Source: Pseudoalteromonas piscicida
Lineage (GTDB): Bacteria; Pseudomonadota; Gammaproteobacteria; Enterobacterales; Alteromonadaceae
Length of the DNA stretch: 64,000 nucleotides
Assembly (NCBI RefSeq): GCF_000238315.3
Contig: NZ_CP011924.1
Coordinates: 2,795,501-2,859,500 of the forward strand
Direction: 5' to 3'
Below, piece after piece: positions 19,998-29,161 of the stretch. Position numbers and translations under genes: made by a program. The notes beneath the pieces are model-generated. The model searched no databases. It saw nothing but the letters and a program-made list of their open reading frames with translations, and was not told where the DNA came from. The first letter of the stretch is position 1, and each line of letters opens with the position of its first letter.

Positions 19998-20548
19998 TGC
20001 AATTTGAAGATTTATATCAGACGATTTCAACTGAAGCTTGGGAAAAAGCAAAACAAATCAAATTATTGATTTGCGATATTGATGGCGTATTCTCAGATGG
20101 ACGTATATACCTTGGTAACAATGGTGAAGAACTGAAAGCATTTAATACCAAAGACGGGTTTGGTATTAAAGCCTTGATTGATAGTGGTATCGAAGTCGCC
20201 GTTATCACAGGTAGACATTCACAAATAGTTCAGCAACGCATGACTAGTTTAAATGTAACTTATATTTACCAAGGCCAAGAAAACAAGTTAGTGGCATATG
20301 ATGAATTGAAGACTAAGCTCAACCTTAGTGATGACGAAATTGCATATATTGGTGATGATGGTCCAGACCTACCCGTAATGGAGCAGGTCGGTTTTGCCGT
20401 TGCCGTCAATGATGCACATCCTCTTGTCAAACGTATCGCCCACTACACCACTTTGATGCCTGGTGGTTTTGGTGCTGTGAGAGAACTGACTGATCTTCTA
20501 ATGCTCAGCCAAAATCACTTATTGACTTCCAAAGGATCAAGTACATGA
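19997..20548 (+). CDS. kdsC: KdsC, Kdo 8-phosphate phosphatase
   Basis: KdsC removes phosphate from Kdo 8-phosphate. The 183-residue protein is a small C0-cap HAD phosphatase with the nucleophile motif DIDGVFSDG (D27, D29), the second motif ITGRHS, and GDDGPDLPVM in motif IV. Both magnesium-binding aspartates are present. It overlaps lptC by four bases. Confidence 0.96.
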   Translation: MQFEDLYQTISTEAWEKAKQIKLLICDIDGVFSDGRIYLGNNGEELKAFNTKDGFGIKALIDSGIEVAVITGRHSQIVQQRMTSLNVTYIYQGQENKLVAYDELKTKLNLSDDEIAYIGDDGPDLPVMEQVGFAVAVNDAHPLVKRIAHYTTLMPGGFGAVRELTDLLMLSQNHLLTSKGSST

Positions 20549-21099
20549 CCGTATTGCGTGTCATCTTACTCATTGTTTTCGCTTCAATAATGGTATGGAT
20601 GTGGTCGCCCATGTTTAATCCATCAGAGGCGGACTCAGCAAAAGAAGATGAACCGTTAGCTAAGCCCGATTATGTTGCAACCACACTTCAGCAAACGACC
20701 TATAGTGAAAATGGCTTATTAAACTATCAGGTAACTGCTGATAAGATGGAGTTGTATCAAGATCTTGGCTTTAGTCACTTTGAAAAGCCCATTTTCACCT
20801 TATATAACGGTGAGCAAAATTGGCAAATAAGTGCATTAGAAGCAACACTATACGAAAATAATACCTTGATATTAGAGGGCAATGTGCTGGCAAAGAATTT
20901 AACGCCTAACGCCATGATCACCGATATCAATGCCGATAATGTAAGAGTTGAAATTAAGCAAAAATTGATGAAGTCGGAACACCCTGTCGTTATCACGGGT
21001 CCTAGTCTTAGGATCACGGGTAAAGGACTGCATGCGGATCTACAAAAGCAAGTGATCGAACTCATCAACCACACAAAGACAATTTATTATGACCAGTAA
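20545..21099 (+). CDS. lptC: LptC, inner-membrane LPS transport protein
   Basis: LptC receives LPS from the LptB2FG extractor and passes it to LptA. The 184-residue protein has one N-terminal membrane anchor (about residues 3-21) and a beta-jellyroll domain with the typical FSHFEKPIFTLYN. E. coli LptC has 191 residues. It overlaps lptA by 11 bases. Confidence 0.95.
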   Translation: MTVLRVILLIVFASIMVWMWSPMFNPSEADSAKEDEPLAKPDYVATTLQQTTYSENGLLNYQVTADKMELYQDLGFSHFEKPIFTLYNGEQNWQISALEATLYENNTLILEGNVLAKNLTPNAMITDINADNVRVEIKQKLMKSEHPVVITGPSLRITGKGLHADLQKQVIELINHTKTIYYDQ

Positions 21100-21631
21100 A
21101 ATCATTAACAAACTAGTTTTCATCGGCTTGCTTGCAAGTTCTACTCTAGTAATTGCTGCAGAACAAAATGAAGTCATTATTGATGCTGGCCGTCAGCAAG
21201 CTCAACTGCAAAGCAACATCGGTATTTTTGAACAGAATGTTGTTATTATTCATGGCAACAGAAAAATAAATGCCGATCGCCTAGAAGTCCATCGCCGCGC
21301 GGAGCTTGGTACTAACAAGCAACTGCTTGTTGCAACTGGCAGCCCAGCTATTTTCAGCGAACGTCAACCTGATGGTAATTTGCTAGAAGCCAAAGCAAAC
21401 GAAATTCGCTACGACGTTGCGAAAGGCACCTTAGTCATTTCTGGCGATGCGGAAATCAATCAAACTGGGCAAAAAATCAATGCTCAGGTCATCACCTATG
21501 ACATTGAAAAGCAACTGATCAGTGCTGAGCGCTCAGACCAAGAAGATTCCCGTGTAAGAACCATCCTTGTTCCTGTTGATGACAAAAAAGACGCAAAAGA
21601 TAAAAAAGCGCAGGAAGAAGGTAACAATTAA
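21089..21631 (+). CDS. lptA: LptA, periplasmic LPS bridge protein
   Basis: LptA polymerises into the beta-jellyroll bridge that carries LPS across the periplasm. The 180-residue precursor has a signal peptide of about 23 residues (cleavage after VIAA) and the OstA fold with [23 protein letters not shown]. The C-terminal tail is unusually charged ([15 protein letters not shown]), probably disordered. The stop overlaps the lptB start by one base. Confidence 0.94.
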   Translation: MTSKIINKLVFIGLLASSTLVIAAEQNEVIIDAGRQQAQLQSNIGIFEQNVVIIHGNRKINADRLEVHRRAELGTNKQLLVATGSPAIFSERQPDGNLLEAKANEIRYDVAKGTLVISGDAEINQTGQKINAQVITYDIEKQLISAERSDQEDSRVRTILVPVDDKKDAKDKKAQEEGNN

Positions 21632-22356
21632 TGAGCGAGCTCAAAGCAACTGGTCTAGCAAAGAGTTATAAAGGCCGCCAGGTCGTCAAAAATGTTGGCT
21701 TAAGTGTTCAAGCTGGCAGCATTGTAGGCTTATTGGGCCCGAATGGCGCAGGTAAAACCACGACCTTTTATATGATTGTAGGGTTAGTACCAAGCGACAA
21801 AGGTTTTATTCAGATTGATGACGAAGATATCACTTTGCTACCAATGCACAGCCGCGCGCGACTTGGTATTGGTTATCTACCGCAAGAGTCTTCGATCTTT
21901 AGAAAACTCACGGTCTATCAAAATTTGATGGCGATTTTAGAAACTCGAAAAGACTTATCTAAAGTTGAAAGAGAAGCTGAACTAAACGAGTTACTGGATG
22001 AGTTTAATATCCAACACATTCGCGACTCACAGGGCATGGCATTGTCGGGAGGCGAAAGAAGACGCGTAGAAATTGCTCGCGCTTTAGCCGCTAACCCTAA
22101 GTTTATCCTGTTAGATGAACCTTTTGCTGGTGTTGATCCTATTTCGGTGTTAGATATAAAGACAATCATAGAGCACCTAAAAAACCGCGGTATCGGTGTG
22201 CTAATCACCGATCATAACGTTAGAGAAACACTGGACGTATGTGAAAAAGCCTACATCGTTTCACATGGTGAGTTAATCGCTGCAGGCACGCCAGAACATG
22301 TTTTGGCAGATCAAACCGTAAGAGATGTCTACCTAGGCGAACAATTCAAGCTATAG
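21631..22356 (+). CDS. lptB: LptB, ATPase of the LPS exporter
   Basis: LptB is the ATPase of LptB2FG, which extracts LPS from the inner membrane. The 241-residue length equals E. coli LptB. Walker A is GPNGAGKT (residues 36-43), the signature is [15 protein letters not shown], and Walker B is [13 protein letters not shown]. It is the last LPS gene before rpoN, the order found in most gammaproteobacteria. Confidence 0.98.
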   Translation: MSELKATGLAKSYKGRQVVKNVGLSVQAGSIVGLLGPNGAGKTTTFYMIVGLVPSDKGFIQIDDEDITLLPMHSRARLGIGYLPQESSIFRKLTVYQNLMAILETRKDLSKVEREAELNELLDEFNIQHIRDSQGMALSGGERRRVEIARALAANPKFILLDEPFAGVDPISVLDIKTIIEHLKNRGIGVLITDHNVRETLDVCEKAYIVSHGELIAAGTPEHVLADQTVRDVYLGEQFKL

Positions 22357-22402
22357 TTAAGACGTAGTATTAATAACTGTTAAAAAGGATTGTTAGAGAT
22401 AC

Positions 22403-23902
22403 ATGAGGCAATCATTACAGCTGCGCATGGGGCAGCAACTTACAATGACTCCACAACTGCAACAAGCCATTCGCTTGCTGCAGCTTAGTACATTGGATCT
22501 GCAACAAGAAATACAAAAAGCATTAGACAGCAATCCATTGTTGGAAGTGGAAGAAGGTGATAATACTGACGGCGAAAACACTGACCAACACAGTCAAGAA
22601 AAGAGCAGTGCTGACGACAATCAAGATTCAAGCGATGAAGTGCAGGTTAGTGACTATGAGATAGACTCAGATACAGCCATGAGCAAAGACACGGTGAGCG
22701 ATGACCTCGCCATGGATGTCACTTGGGACGAGTATATGAGTGCAGCGCCCGCTGCAAGCTCAGGCCCACTTCCCGATGACGATAATGTTTATCAAGGGGA
22801 AACCTCTGAATCTCTCCACGACTATCTCATGTGGCAACTTGAGCTGACACCATTTAGTCCAACAGATAGAGCGATTGCGATTGCGATTATTGAAGCGGTC
22901 GACCTGTCAGGCATTTTAACACTGTCTTGCGAAGACATTTTAGAAAGCATTAATGATGAGAGTAGCGAAGAGCCTGTTGAGCTGGATGAAGTCGAAGCCG
23001 TGCTCAAACGTATTCAGCTTTTCGATCCTGTCGGTATCGCAGCGCGTAGTTTACAAGAATGCTTGTGTATTCAGCTAAATCAATTCGCCCCAGATACGCC
23101 ATGGATTGCCGAAACGAAAATGATCCTGACAGAGCATATCGACTTGCTTGCCAGCCGTGACTATCGAACTTTGGCTAAGAAAACACGCCTTAAAGAAGCC
23201 GATCTCAAAGAGGTCATGACGTTAATTCATAGTCTTAACCCAAAACCAGCGGCAAGCATTATTCATGAAGAGCCTGAATATGTGATCCCTGACGTATCGG
23301 TGAAAAAAGTAAAAGGTCGTTGGGTCGTAGAGCTAAATCCTGATGCTATGCCTAAAATAAGAGTAAACGACCATTATGCTGCGATGTCTAGAACAGCGAA
23401 ATCCAGTACAGATAGTCAGTTTATTCGCTCACATTTACAAGAAGCGAAGTGGTTTATTAAAAGCTTAGAAAGCCGAAATGATACTTTATTAAAAGTTACC
23501 AATTGCATTGTGCAACAACAACAGGCATTCTTTGAATATGGCCCCGAAGCAATGCGCCCTATGGTGCTAAATGATGTTGCTGAAATGGTTGAGATGCATG
23601 AGTCCACAATTTCCCGTGTGACAACACAAAAATACATGCATACACCTCGGGGAATATTTGAGCTGAAGTACTTCTTCTCTAGCCATGTAAGTACAGAAAA
23701 TGGAGGTGAGTGCTCTTCTACAGCAATTAGAGCACTTATCAAAAAGCTGATAGCTGCAGAAAATACCGCGAAACCATTGAGTGACAGCAAAATTGCAGAT
23801 ATCTTAGCTGAGCAAGGAATTAAGGTAGCGAGACGTACGATTGCAAAATATCGTGAATCCCTAGCCATTCCACCGTCAAATCAGCGTAAAAGCTTGATAT
23901 AA
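22403..23902 (+). CDS. rpoN: RpoN, RNA polymerase sigma-54 factor
   Basis: Sigma-54 directs transcription of nitrogen, flagellar and other genes under enhancer-binding activators. The 499-residue protein has the glutamine/leucine-rich region I (residues 1-50, [29 protein letters not shown]), an acidic region II (about 55-115), the core-binding region, and the RpoN box [10 protein letters not shown] (476-485) that reads the -24 element. It starts with ATG after an AAGGA site. No sigma-54 site is needed for its own expression, and none was found. Confidence 0.98.
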   Translation: MRQSLQLRMGQQLTMTPQLQQAIRLLQLSTLDLQQEIQKALDSNPLLEVEEGDNTDGENTDQHSQEKSSADDNQDSSDEVQVSDYEIDSDTAMSKDTVSDDLAMDVTWDEYMSAAPAASSGPLPDDDNVYQGETSESLHDYLMWQLELTPFSPTDRAIAIAIIEAVDLSGILTLSCEDILESINDESSEEPVELDEVEAVLKRIQLFDPVGIAARSLQECLCIQLNQFAPDTPWIAETKMILTEHIDLLASRDYRTLAKKTRLKEADLKEVMTLIHSLNPKPAASIIHEEPEYVIPDVSVKKVKGRWVVELNPDAMPKIRVNDHYAAMSRTAKSSTDSQFIRSHLQEAKWFIKSLESRNDTLLKVTNCIVQQQQAFFEYGPEAMRPMVLNDVAEMVEMHESTISRVTTQKYMHTPRGIFELKYFFSSHVSTENGGECSSTAIRALIKKLIAAENTAKPLSDSKIADILAEQGIKVARRTIAKYRESLAIPPSNQRKSLI

Positions 23903-23931
23903 GACGTAAAAACCAAGAAGGAAAAATGCTT

Positions 23932-24219
23932 ATGCAACTAAATCTAACTGGTCGCCATGTAGAAATTACTGACTCATTAAGAGACTATGTCACCAACAAG
24001 TTTGCGAAGCTAGAAAGGCACTTTGATCATATCAATAACGTGCATGTGATCCTTGATGTCGAGAAGCTAGTACAAAAAGCAGAAGCAACATTACACGTAA
24101 ACGGCGGCGAGCTATTTGCATCAACAGAGCATCAAGATATGTATGCCGCAATTGATGGCCTTATCGACAAGCTAGATCGTCAAGTTATTAAACACAAAGA
24201 GAAGCTCACTCGACACTAA
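23932..24219 (+). CDS. hpf: HPF, short-form ribosome hibernation factor
   Basis: HPF binds the 30S decoding region and converts ribosomes into inactive 100S dimers in stationary phase. Two ATGs are six bases apart. The second (23932) is chosen because AAGGA stands nine bases ahead of it and the product then begins MQLNLTGRHVEI, as in E. coli. The 95-residue product has the S30AE fold with ATLHVNGGELFAS and DMYAAIDGLIDKLDRQV. It lacks the C-terminal dimer domain of long HPF, so it is the short form. Confidence 0.96.
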   Translation: MQLNLTGRHVEITDSLRDYVTNKFAKLERHFDHINNVHVILDVEKLVQKAEATLHVNGGELFASTEHQDMYAAIDGLIDKLDRQVIKHKEKLTRH

Positions 24220-24220
24220 G

Positions 24221-24679
24221 ATGAAATTAAGTGAATTGGTGAACAAGGACTGCAGTAAAGCTGCGGTCCTTTTTAATAGCAAAAAACGTATTTTAGAATA
24301 CATCAGCGAACTGGCTCATAGCCAAATTCCAAATACTAGTCAGCATGCTATCTTAGACGCTTTAATGGCCCGAGAGAAATTAGGCAGCACAGGGATCGGT
24401 AAAGGTATTGCCATTCCTCATGGTCGACTTGAAGGTTTGGATAAAATCCTTGCAATGGTGCTTGTTAGCGAGCAAGGGATCCAGTTTGAAGCCATAGATA
24501 AGCAGCCTGTCGATATTTTTGTCGCGTTCATCGTACCCGAAGGTGATAATCAACAGCACCTGAAGACCTTAGCGGCGATTGCTGATACACTCAAAGACAA
24601 GTCTTTTTGCAAAATGCTTAGGCAAGCAAAAAGTGATAACGAGTTATATGCAGTGATCCAAGGTGAACTTGATGAGTGA
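24221..24679 (+). CDS. ptsN: PtsN, EIIA-Ntr of the nitrogen PTS
   Basis: PtsN is the terminal phospho-acceptor of the regulatory nitrogen phosphotransferase system and controls potassium and other functions. The 152-residue protein shows the EIIA fold with the phosphorylated histidine H67 in AIPHGRL. It begins one base after hpf and its TGA overlaps the rapZ start. NPr, its phosphoryl donor, is encoded two genes downstream and, here, again further on. Confidence 0.96.
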   Translation: MKLSELVNKDCSKAAVLFNSKKRILEYISELAHSQIPNTSQHAILDALMAREKLGSTGIGKGIAIPHGRLEGLDKILAMVLVSEQGIQFEAIDKQPVDIFVAFIVPEGDNQQHLKTLAAIADTLKDKSFCKMLRQAKSDNELYAVIQGELDE

Positions 24680-25538
24680 TGAAGAAAAAGGACTCGAGCT
24701 TATCATTATCAGTGGCCGCTCAGGCTCTGGTAAATCTGTAGCGCTTCGAGTATTGGAAGACTTAGGCTACTATTGTGTAGATAACATTCCAGTCAATTTA
24801 CTGCCGTCTTTAGTCCGCAGCGTTTCCGACAATTATAATAAAATTGCAGTCAGTATTGATGTTAGAAACTTGCCTAAAGAACAGGACGAGTTTAATGACA
24901 TTCTTGAATACTTGCCTGGTTTCGCCAAACCTACCCTGTTTTATTTAGACAGTGACGATCAAACCCTGATAAAACGCTTCTCAGAAACACGCCGTTTGCA
25001 CCCTCTTTCACTACATAATCTTCCATTAGATGTTGCGATAAAGAAAGAACGGGAATTGTTAGACGTGTTGATCACACGCGCTGATTTTCTCATTGATACT
25101 GCAGGCCTGAGCGTTCATCAACTTGCGGAAGATATCCGCGAAAAAATCTTAGGTAAGAAAGACAAACAACTCATTATTACCTTTGAATCTTTCGGCTTTA
25201 AACACGGCATCCCAAAACAAGCGGATTACGTTTTTGATGCGCGCTTTTTGCCCAACCCACATTGGGAGCCTGAGCTTAAGCCGCTAACTGGCCTAGATCA
25301 GCCAGTCAAAGACTATTTGTCGAGTCACAGCATCGTGCAAAAGTTTACTTGGCAGATCCAAACCTTTGTACAAACTTGGTTACCACACTTAGAGCGTAAT
25401 AATCGCAGTTATCTAACGATCGCAATAGGATGTACTGGTGGACAACATCGCTCGGTATACTTAGCGCAAACCATTGGCGAGCGATTTGCAAAAACCCATC
25501 CCAACGTCAAAATTCGCCACCGTGAGCAAGAGGGTTAA
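24672..25538 (+). CDS. rapZ: RapZ, RNase adapter (complete copy)
   Basis: RapZ binds the GlmZ/GlmY small RNAs and guides RNase E to GlmZ, so it sets GlmS and thus glucosamine 6-phosphate levels. The 288-residue product has Walker A GRSGSGKS at 15-22 in an N-terminal kinase-like domain (about 1-155), and the C-terminal RNA-binding domain with the TGGQHRSVYL loop. ATG at 24672 is chosen over a GTG at 24663. Bases from 24845 onward (from codon 59) are repeated exactly at 26102. Whether GlmY/GlmZ exist in this organism cannot be judged from the window. Confidence 0.95.
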   Translation: MSDEEKGLELIIISGRSGSGKSVALRVLEDLGYYCVDNIPVNLLPSLVRSVSDNYNKIAVSIDVRNLPKEQDEFNDILEYLPGFAKPTLFYLDSDDQTLIKRFSETRRLHPLSLHNLPLDVAIKKERELLDVLITRADFLIDTAGLSVHQLAEDIREKILGKKDKQLIITFESFGFKHGIPKQADYVFDARFLPNPHWEPELKPLTGLDQPVKDYLSSHSIVQKFTWQIQTFVQTWLPHLERNNRSYLTIAIGCTGGQHRSVYLAQTIGERFAKTHPNVKIRHREQEG

Positions 25539-26101
25539 ATGTTAGAAGATACGTTTTTAATCCAGAACAAGCTCGGCCTGCACGCTCGAGCAGCGACGGT
25601 TCTTGCGCAATTAGCGACCCAATTTGATGCCGAAGTGACCTTATATCAAGGAGACAAAAGTGCTGCTGCTGACAGCGTACTAGCGCTGTTGTTACTTGAA
25701 AGCAGCCAAGGAAAAGAAGTACGAGTGGTTTGTGAAGGTCCCGATGCTCAGTATGCACTAGACGCCATTGGTGGACTAATAGAAAATAAATTTAATGAAT
25801 CCGAGTAACTTGGGTTACTAGCGCCCAGATAGCACTAAGGCCCGATTCATTTATTCCCTGCTAATCTCCCCCTCCGTAACCAGACTGGTATAATACCAAT
25901 TAGTCTTAATACTTGCTCAATTTGAAGGAGCAAATCTGACGCTGACTGTGTTAAAAATTTTTCATTTAGAACAACTAAATAACCTGAGCTGCGGATAATT
26001 AATGCCTTTCTAGCAGCCAGTTTCAACGCAGTTAGCGCTAAAACTTGCTGGCTAGACAAGGAAAAAACTAAGTTGTGCTTTAGCAACAATGAGTTGGAAC
26101 A
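24845..26101 (+). repeat. Tandem duplication unit 1 (1257 bp)
   Basis: First copy of a 1257-bp direct repeat. It covers codons 59-288 of rapZ, complete ptsO, and 293 bases of non-coding DNA. By eye it is identical to unit 2 throughout, including non-coding DNA. Only one base (T) is shared at the two breakpoints, so there is no long homology to explain the event. Confidence 0.97.
25539..25808 (+). CDS. ptsO: NPr (PtsO), HPr-like phosphocarrier, copy 1
   Basis: NPr carries phosphate from EI-Ntr (PtsP) to PtsN. The 89-residue protein is an HPr-fold protein with the phosphorylated H15 in LGLHARAAT and the regulatory-loop region DKSAAADSVLALLLLESSQGKEVRVVCEG. It begins one base after the rapZ stop. 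An identical gene lies at 26796-27065. Confidence 0.95.
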   Translation: MLEDTFLIQNKLGLHARAATVLAQLATQFDAEVTLYQGDKSAAADSVLALLLLESSQGKEVRVVCEGPDAQYALDAIGGLIENKFNESE

Positions 26102-26795
26102 TGCAGTCAGTATTGATGTTAGAAACTTGCCTAAAGAACAGGACGAGTTTAATGACATTCTTGAATACTTGCCTGGTTTCGCCAAACCTACCCTGTTTTA
26201 TTTAGACAGTGACGATCAAACCCTGATAAAACGCTTCTCAGAAACACGCCGTTTGCACCCTCTTTCACTACATAATCTTCCATTAGATGTTGCGATAAAG
26301 AAAGAACGGGAATTGTTAGACGTGTTGATCACACGCGCTGATTTTCTCATTGATACTGCAGGCCTGAGCGTTCATCAACTTGCGGAAGATATCCGCGAAA
26401 AAATCTTAGGTAAGAAAGACAAACAACTCATTATTACCTTTGAATCTTTCGGCTTTAAACACGGCATCCCAAAACAAGCGGATTACGTTTTTGATGCGCG
26501 CTTTTTGCCCAACCCACATTGGGAGCCTGAGCTTAAGCCGCTAACTGGCCTAGATCAGCCAGTCAAAGACTATTTGTCGAGTCACAGCATCGTGCAAAAG
26601 TTTACTTGGCAGATCCAAACCTTTGTACAAACTTGGTTACCACACTTAGAGCGTAATAATCGCAGTTATCTAACGATCGCAATAGGATGTACTGGTGGAC
26701 AACATCGCTCGGTATACTTAGCGCAAACCATTGGCGAGCGATTTGCAAAAACCCATCCCAACGTCAAAATTCGCCACCGTGAGCAAGAGGGTTAA
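26073..26795 (+). pseudogene. rapZ: Truncated rapZ copy joined to a new start
   Basis: This second copy keeps rapZ codons 59-288 unchanged but lacks codons 1-58, including the whole Walker A motif. At the junction it is fused in frame to ten codons of non-coding DNA that start with TTG at 26073. AAGGA at 26058-26062 lies ten bases ahead of that TTG, so a 240-residue protein could be made. The C-terminal domain, which in E. coli RapZ is sufficient for RNA binding, is intact. Without the N-terminal half it could not work as a normal adapter, but it might compete for RNA. Expression is unknown. Confidence 0.85.
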
Positions 26796-27358
26796 ATGTT
26801 AGAAGATACGTTTTTAATCCAGAACAAGCTCGGCCTGCACGCTCGAGCAGCGACGGTTCTTGCGCAATTAGCGACCCAATTTGATGCCGAAGTGACCTTA
26901 TATCAAGGAGACAAAAGTGCTGCTGCTGACAGCGTACTAGCGCTGTTGTTACTTGAAAGCAGCCAAGGAAAAGAAGTACGAGTGGTTTGTGAAGGTCCCG
27001 ATGCTCAGTATGCACTAGACGCCATTGGTGGACTAATAGAAAATAAATTTAATGAATCCGAGTAACTTGGGTTACTAGCGCCCAGATAGCACTAAGGCCC
27101 GATTCATTTATTCCCTGCTAATCTCCCCCTCCGTAACCAGACTGGTATAATACCAATTAGTCTTAATACTTGCTCAATTTGAAGGAGCAAATCTGACGCT
27201 GACTGTGTTAAAAATTTTTCATTTAGAACAACTAAATAACCTGAGCTGCGGATAATTAATGCCTTTCTAGCAGCCAGTTTCAACGCAGTTAGCGCTAAAA
27301 CTTGCTGGCTAGACAAGGAAAAAACTAAGTTGTGCTTTAGCAACAATGAGTTGGAACA
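26102..27358 (+). repeat. Tandem duplication unit 2 (1257 bp)
   Basis: Second copy of the 1257-bp direct repeat, abutting unit 1 with no spacer. Sequence diverges from unit 1 at 27360 (T here, G at 26103). The absence of any difference I can see implies a very recent event, or an error of assembly. Confidence 0.97.
26796..27065 (+). CDS. ptsO: NPr (PtsO), HPr-like phosphocarrier, copy 2
   Basis: Identical at the protein level to the copy at 25539-25808, with H15 intact in LGLHARAAT, and a complete frame with start and stop. It begins one base after the stop of the truncated rapZ copy, so translation coupling could carry over if that frame is translated. No terminator that I can see separates it from the upstream operon, so it may be co-transcribed and double the NPr dose. 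Confidence 0.9.
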   Translation: MLEDTFLIQNKLGLHARAATVLAQLATQFDAEVTLYQGDKSAAADSVLALLLLESSQGKEVRVVCEGPDAQYALDAIGGLIENKFNESE

Positions 27359-27381
27359 TTCCTTATCCAAACCTCAGGTTA
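27237..27381. repeat. Inverted-repeat element, 145 bp, at the duplication breakpoint
   Basis: Two 20-base arms (27237-27256 and 27362-27381) are inverted copies matching at 16 of 20 positions (core ACCTGAG/CTCAGGT with TTATCC). The left arm is also present in unit 1 at 25980-25999, but there the right arm is missing, cut off by the junction. This shows that the intact form is the downstream one. Confidence 0.5.
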
Positions 27382-27412
27382 AATAGCAAAATTTTCGCCG
27401 TGTTATCGACAA

Positions 27413-27570
27413 GATTTTCTCGCTTCAAAATAGATCACTTAATTAAGCGAATTGGTATAATAAGTCTCTCATAATTAAGCGTAAACCTTGGTAGTTCCCA
27501 ATAAACTGAGTTACACTGTAATACCAATTTAGGTTTCTTTCGTGCAGTAAAGCGAGTTGCCGAGAAAATC
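27413..27570. repeat. Nested inverted-repeat element, 158 bp
   Basis: Outer arms GATTTTCTCG (27413-27422) and CGAGAAAATC (27561-27570) are a perfect inverted pair. Inside them, AATTGGTAT (27450-27458) and ATACCAATT (27521-27529) are a second perfect pair. This nested layout resembles a MITE or other short palindromic genome repeat. A related string, TGGTATAATACCA, occurs at 25886-25898 and in the duplicate. Confidence 0.45.
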
Positions 27571-27734
27571 CTATTTTATCGTTGTGTACACCTTTAACGT
27601 GTATTAACGATAGCAACCCACCAGCAGAAACAACACGAATAAAATTCAAATTAAGAAATTGATTTCTGCGATAAAGTAAATGAATTGGGTTAACTTCATC
27701 ACGTTAGCCAACATTATTATCAAAAAGGATGCCT

Positions 27735-29093
27735 ATGCCTGAAGTATTTGAACAAGACTACACACTGGAACAACTCCAAAAGGTAACCAAAGCCTTAAAC
27801 AGTGGTCAGTTTGTTCAAGTTAGGCGTATGCTCGCAGAAACAGCTCCTTGTGATACAGCACTGCTTTTAGAATCATCTCCTCATAAAGTTCGCTCTATGC
27901 TGTGGCAGCTCGTTGACCCAGATATCCAAGGGGATGTTTTAGAGGAACTGTCAGAGGACGTAAGACTTGGGATCATCGCCCAGATGGAGCCGGAGCTAAT
28001 TGCTGCCGCTACAGAAGACATGGACGACGATGACCTTGGTGATGTCCTGAGAAGCCTGCCTGATACCGTCTACCAAGATGTTATTGGTGCGATGGATAGC
28101 CAAGATAGAGAACGTGCGACACAAGCATTGTCCTACAAGGAGCACTCGGCCGGTGCGCTAATGAGCACCGACACGGTCACTATTCGACCCGATGTTACCT
28201 TAGAAGTTGTATTTAGATATCTACGTCTTAAAGGCGAATTGCCAGACGGTACGGACGAGTTGTATGTAGTTGATAAAGACAACTGCTTTTTAGGTACGCT
28301 GCCAGTCAATACCTTATTAACTAAGTCTCCTGACAGTATGGTTCGAGACTTGATGGATGAAGATAAGGAAACGATCCCTATCTCCATGGATGAATCTGAA
28401 GTGGCGCAGCTTTTTGAGCGTCATAACTGGATCTCAGCTCCTGTAGTTGACGATAACGCCCATTTGCTTGGTCGTGTCACCATTGATGACGTTGTTGACG
28501 TCATCCGTGAAGATGCTGAGCACAGCTTGTTAAGTATGGCAGGTCTTGAAGATGAAGAAGACACCTTTGCGCCAGTTCTAAAAAGTAGCCAGCGCCGCTC
28601 TATTTGGCTTGGGATTAACCTGTTAACCGCCTTAATGGCAGCGTTTGTTGCAAGCTTCTTCGAAGGTACTCTGGATATTTTACCTATTCTCGCGGTGTTA
28701 AATGGCATAGTACCAAGTATGGGTGGCGTTGCCGGTAGCCAAACGCTAACCTTAGTGATCCGTGGTATTGCCCTTGGTCATATTAACCAGACTAACCAAA
28801 AGTTTTTAATGGGTAAAGAGCTGGCGATAGGTGCCTTAAATGGCGTGCTGTGGTCTGTCTTGATCGCAGGGGTTATTGCTATATGGCAGTGGGATTTTAC
28901 ACTCGGTGCTGTAATTGCCTTCGCGATGTTTATGAACTTAGTCGCTGCAGGTATCGCGGGAGCCAGTATTCCAATTATGTTAAAGAAAATGAATATCGAT
29001 CCAGCGCTAGCTGGTAGTGTGGTACTAACAACGGTTACTGATATTGTCGGGATCTTTGCATTCCTTGGCACCGCCACTTGGTTATTAGTGTAG
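27735..29093 (+). CDS. mgtE: MgtE-family magnesium transporter
   Basis: MgtE is a magnesium-gated inner-membrane channel. The 452-residue protein has a superhelical N-domain (about 25-130), a CBS pair (about 135-255), a linking helix and five membrane spans from about residue 285, with PSMGGVAGSQTLTLVIRGIALG in the pore region. I choose the second of two ATGs (27735), because AAGGA at 27725-27729 overlaps the first (27729) and is well placed for the second. This gene is not part of the rpoN operon in E. coli. Confidence 0.93.
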   Translation: MPEVFEQDYTLEQLQKVTKALNSGQFVQVRRMLAETAPCDTALLLESSPHKVRSMLWQLVDPDIQGDVLEELSEDVRLGIIAQMEPELIAAATEDMDDDDLGDVLRSLPDTVYQDVIGAMDSQDRERATQALSYKEHSAGALMSTDTVTIRPDVTLEVVFRYLRLKGELPDGTDELYVVDKDNCFLGTLPVNTLLTKSPDSMVRDLMDEDKETIPISMDESEVAQLFERHNWISAPVVDDNAHLLGRVTIDDVVDVIREDAEHSLLSMAGLEDEEDTFAPVLKSSQRRSIWLGINLLTALMAAFVASFFEGTLDILPILAVLNGIVPSMGGVAGSQTLTLVIRGIALGHINQTNQKFLMGKELAIGALNGVLWSVLIAGVIAIWQWDFTLGAVIAFAMFMNLVAAGIAGASIPIMLKKMNIDPALAGSVVLTTVTDIVGIFAFLGTATWLLV

Positions 29094-29116
29094 CAGTAAC
29101 ATAGTCTACATAGTGG

Positions 29117-29142
29117 GAAATGCTGGTCAAAACCAGCATTTC
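29117..29142. terminator. Bidirectional terminator between mgtE and pmbA
   Basis: GAAATGCTGGT-CAAA-ACCAGCATTTC hairpin between the two convergent stops. T-runs are short on both sides. Confidence 0.7.
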
Positions 29143-29161
29143 TTGAGCTGAGGAGGGAGAG

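Larger units (their letters stand above)
27066..27734. other. Gene-free region upstream of mgtE with repeat elements
   Basis: This 669-base stretch contains the tail of duplication unit 2 and unique DNA from 27359. Two inverted-repeat elements are listed separately. Open frames on the minus strand (27104-27370 and 27443-27649) have no recognisable product and cross the repeats, so I regard them as chance. The mgtE promoter should be in the last 150 bases, but I could not single it out. Confidence 0.6.

Noticed and set aside
27104..27370. Minus-strand frames in the duplicated non-coding segment (also at 25847-26185)
   Set aside because: They differ between the copies only because of the junction, cross inverted repeats and have no recognisable product.
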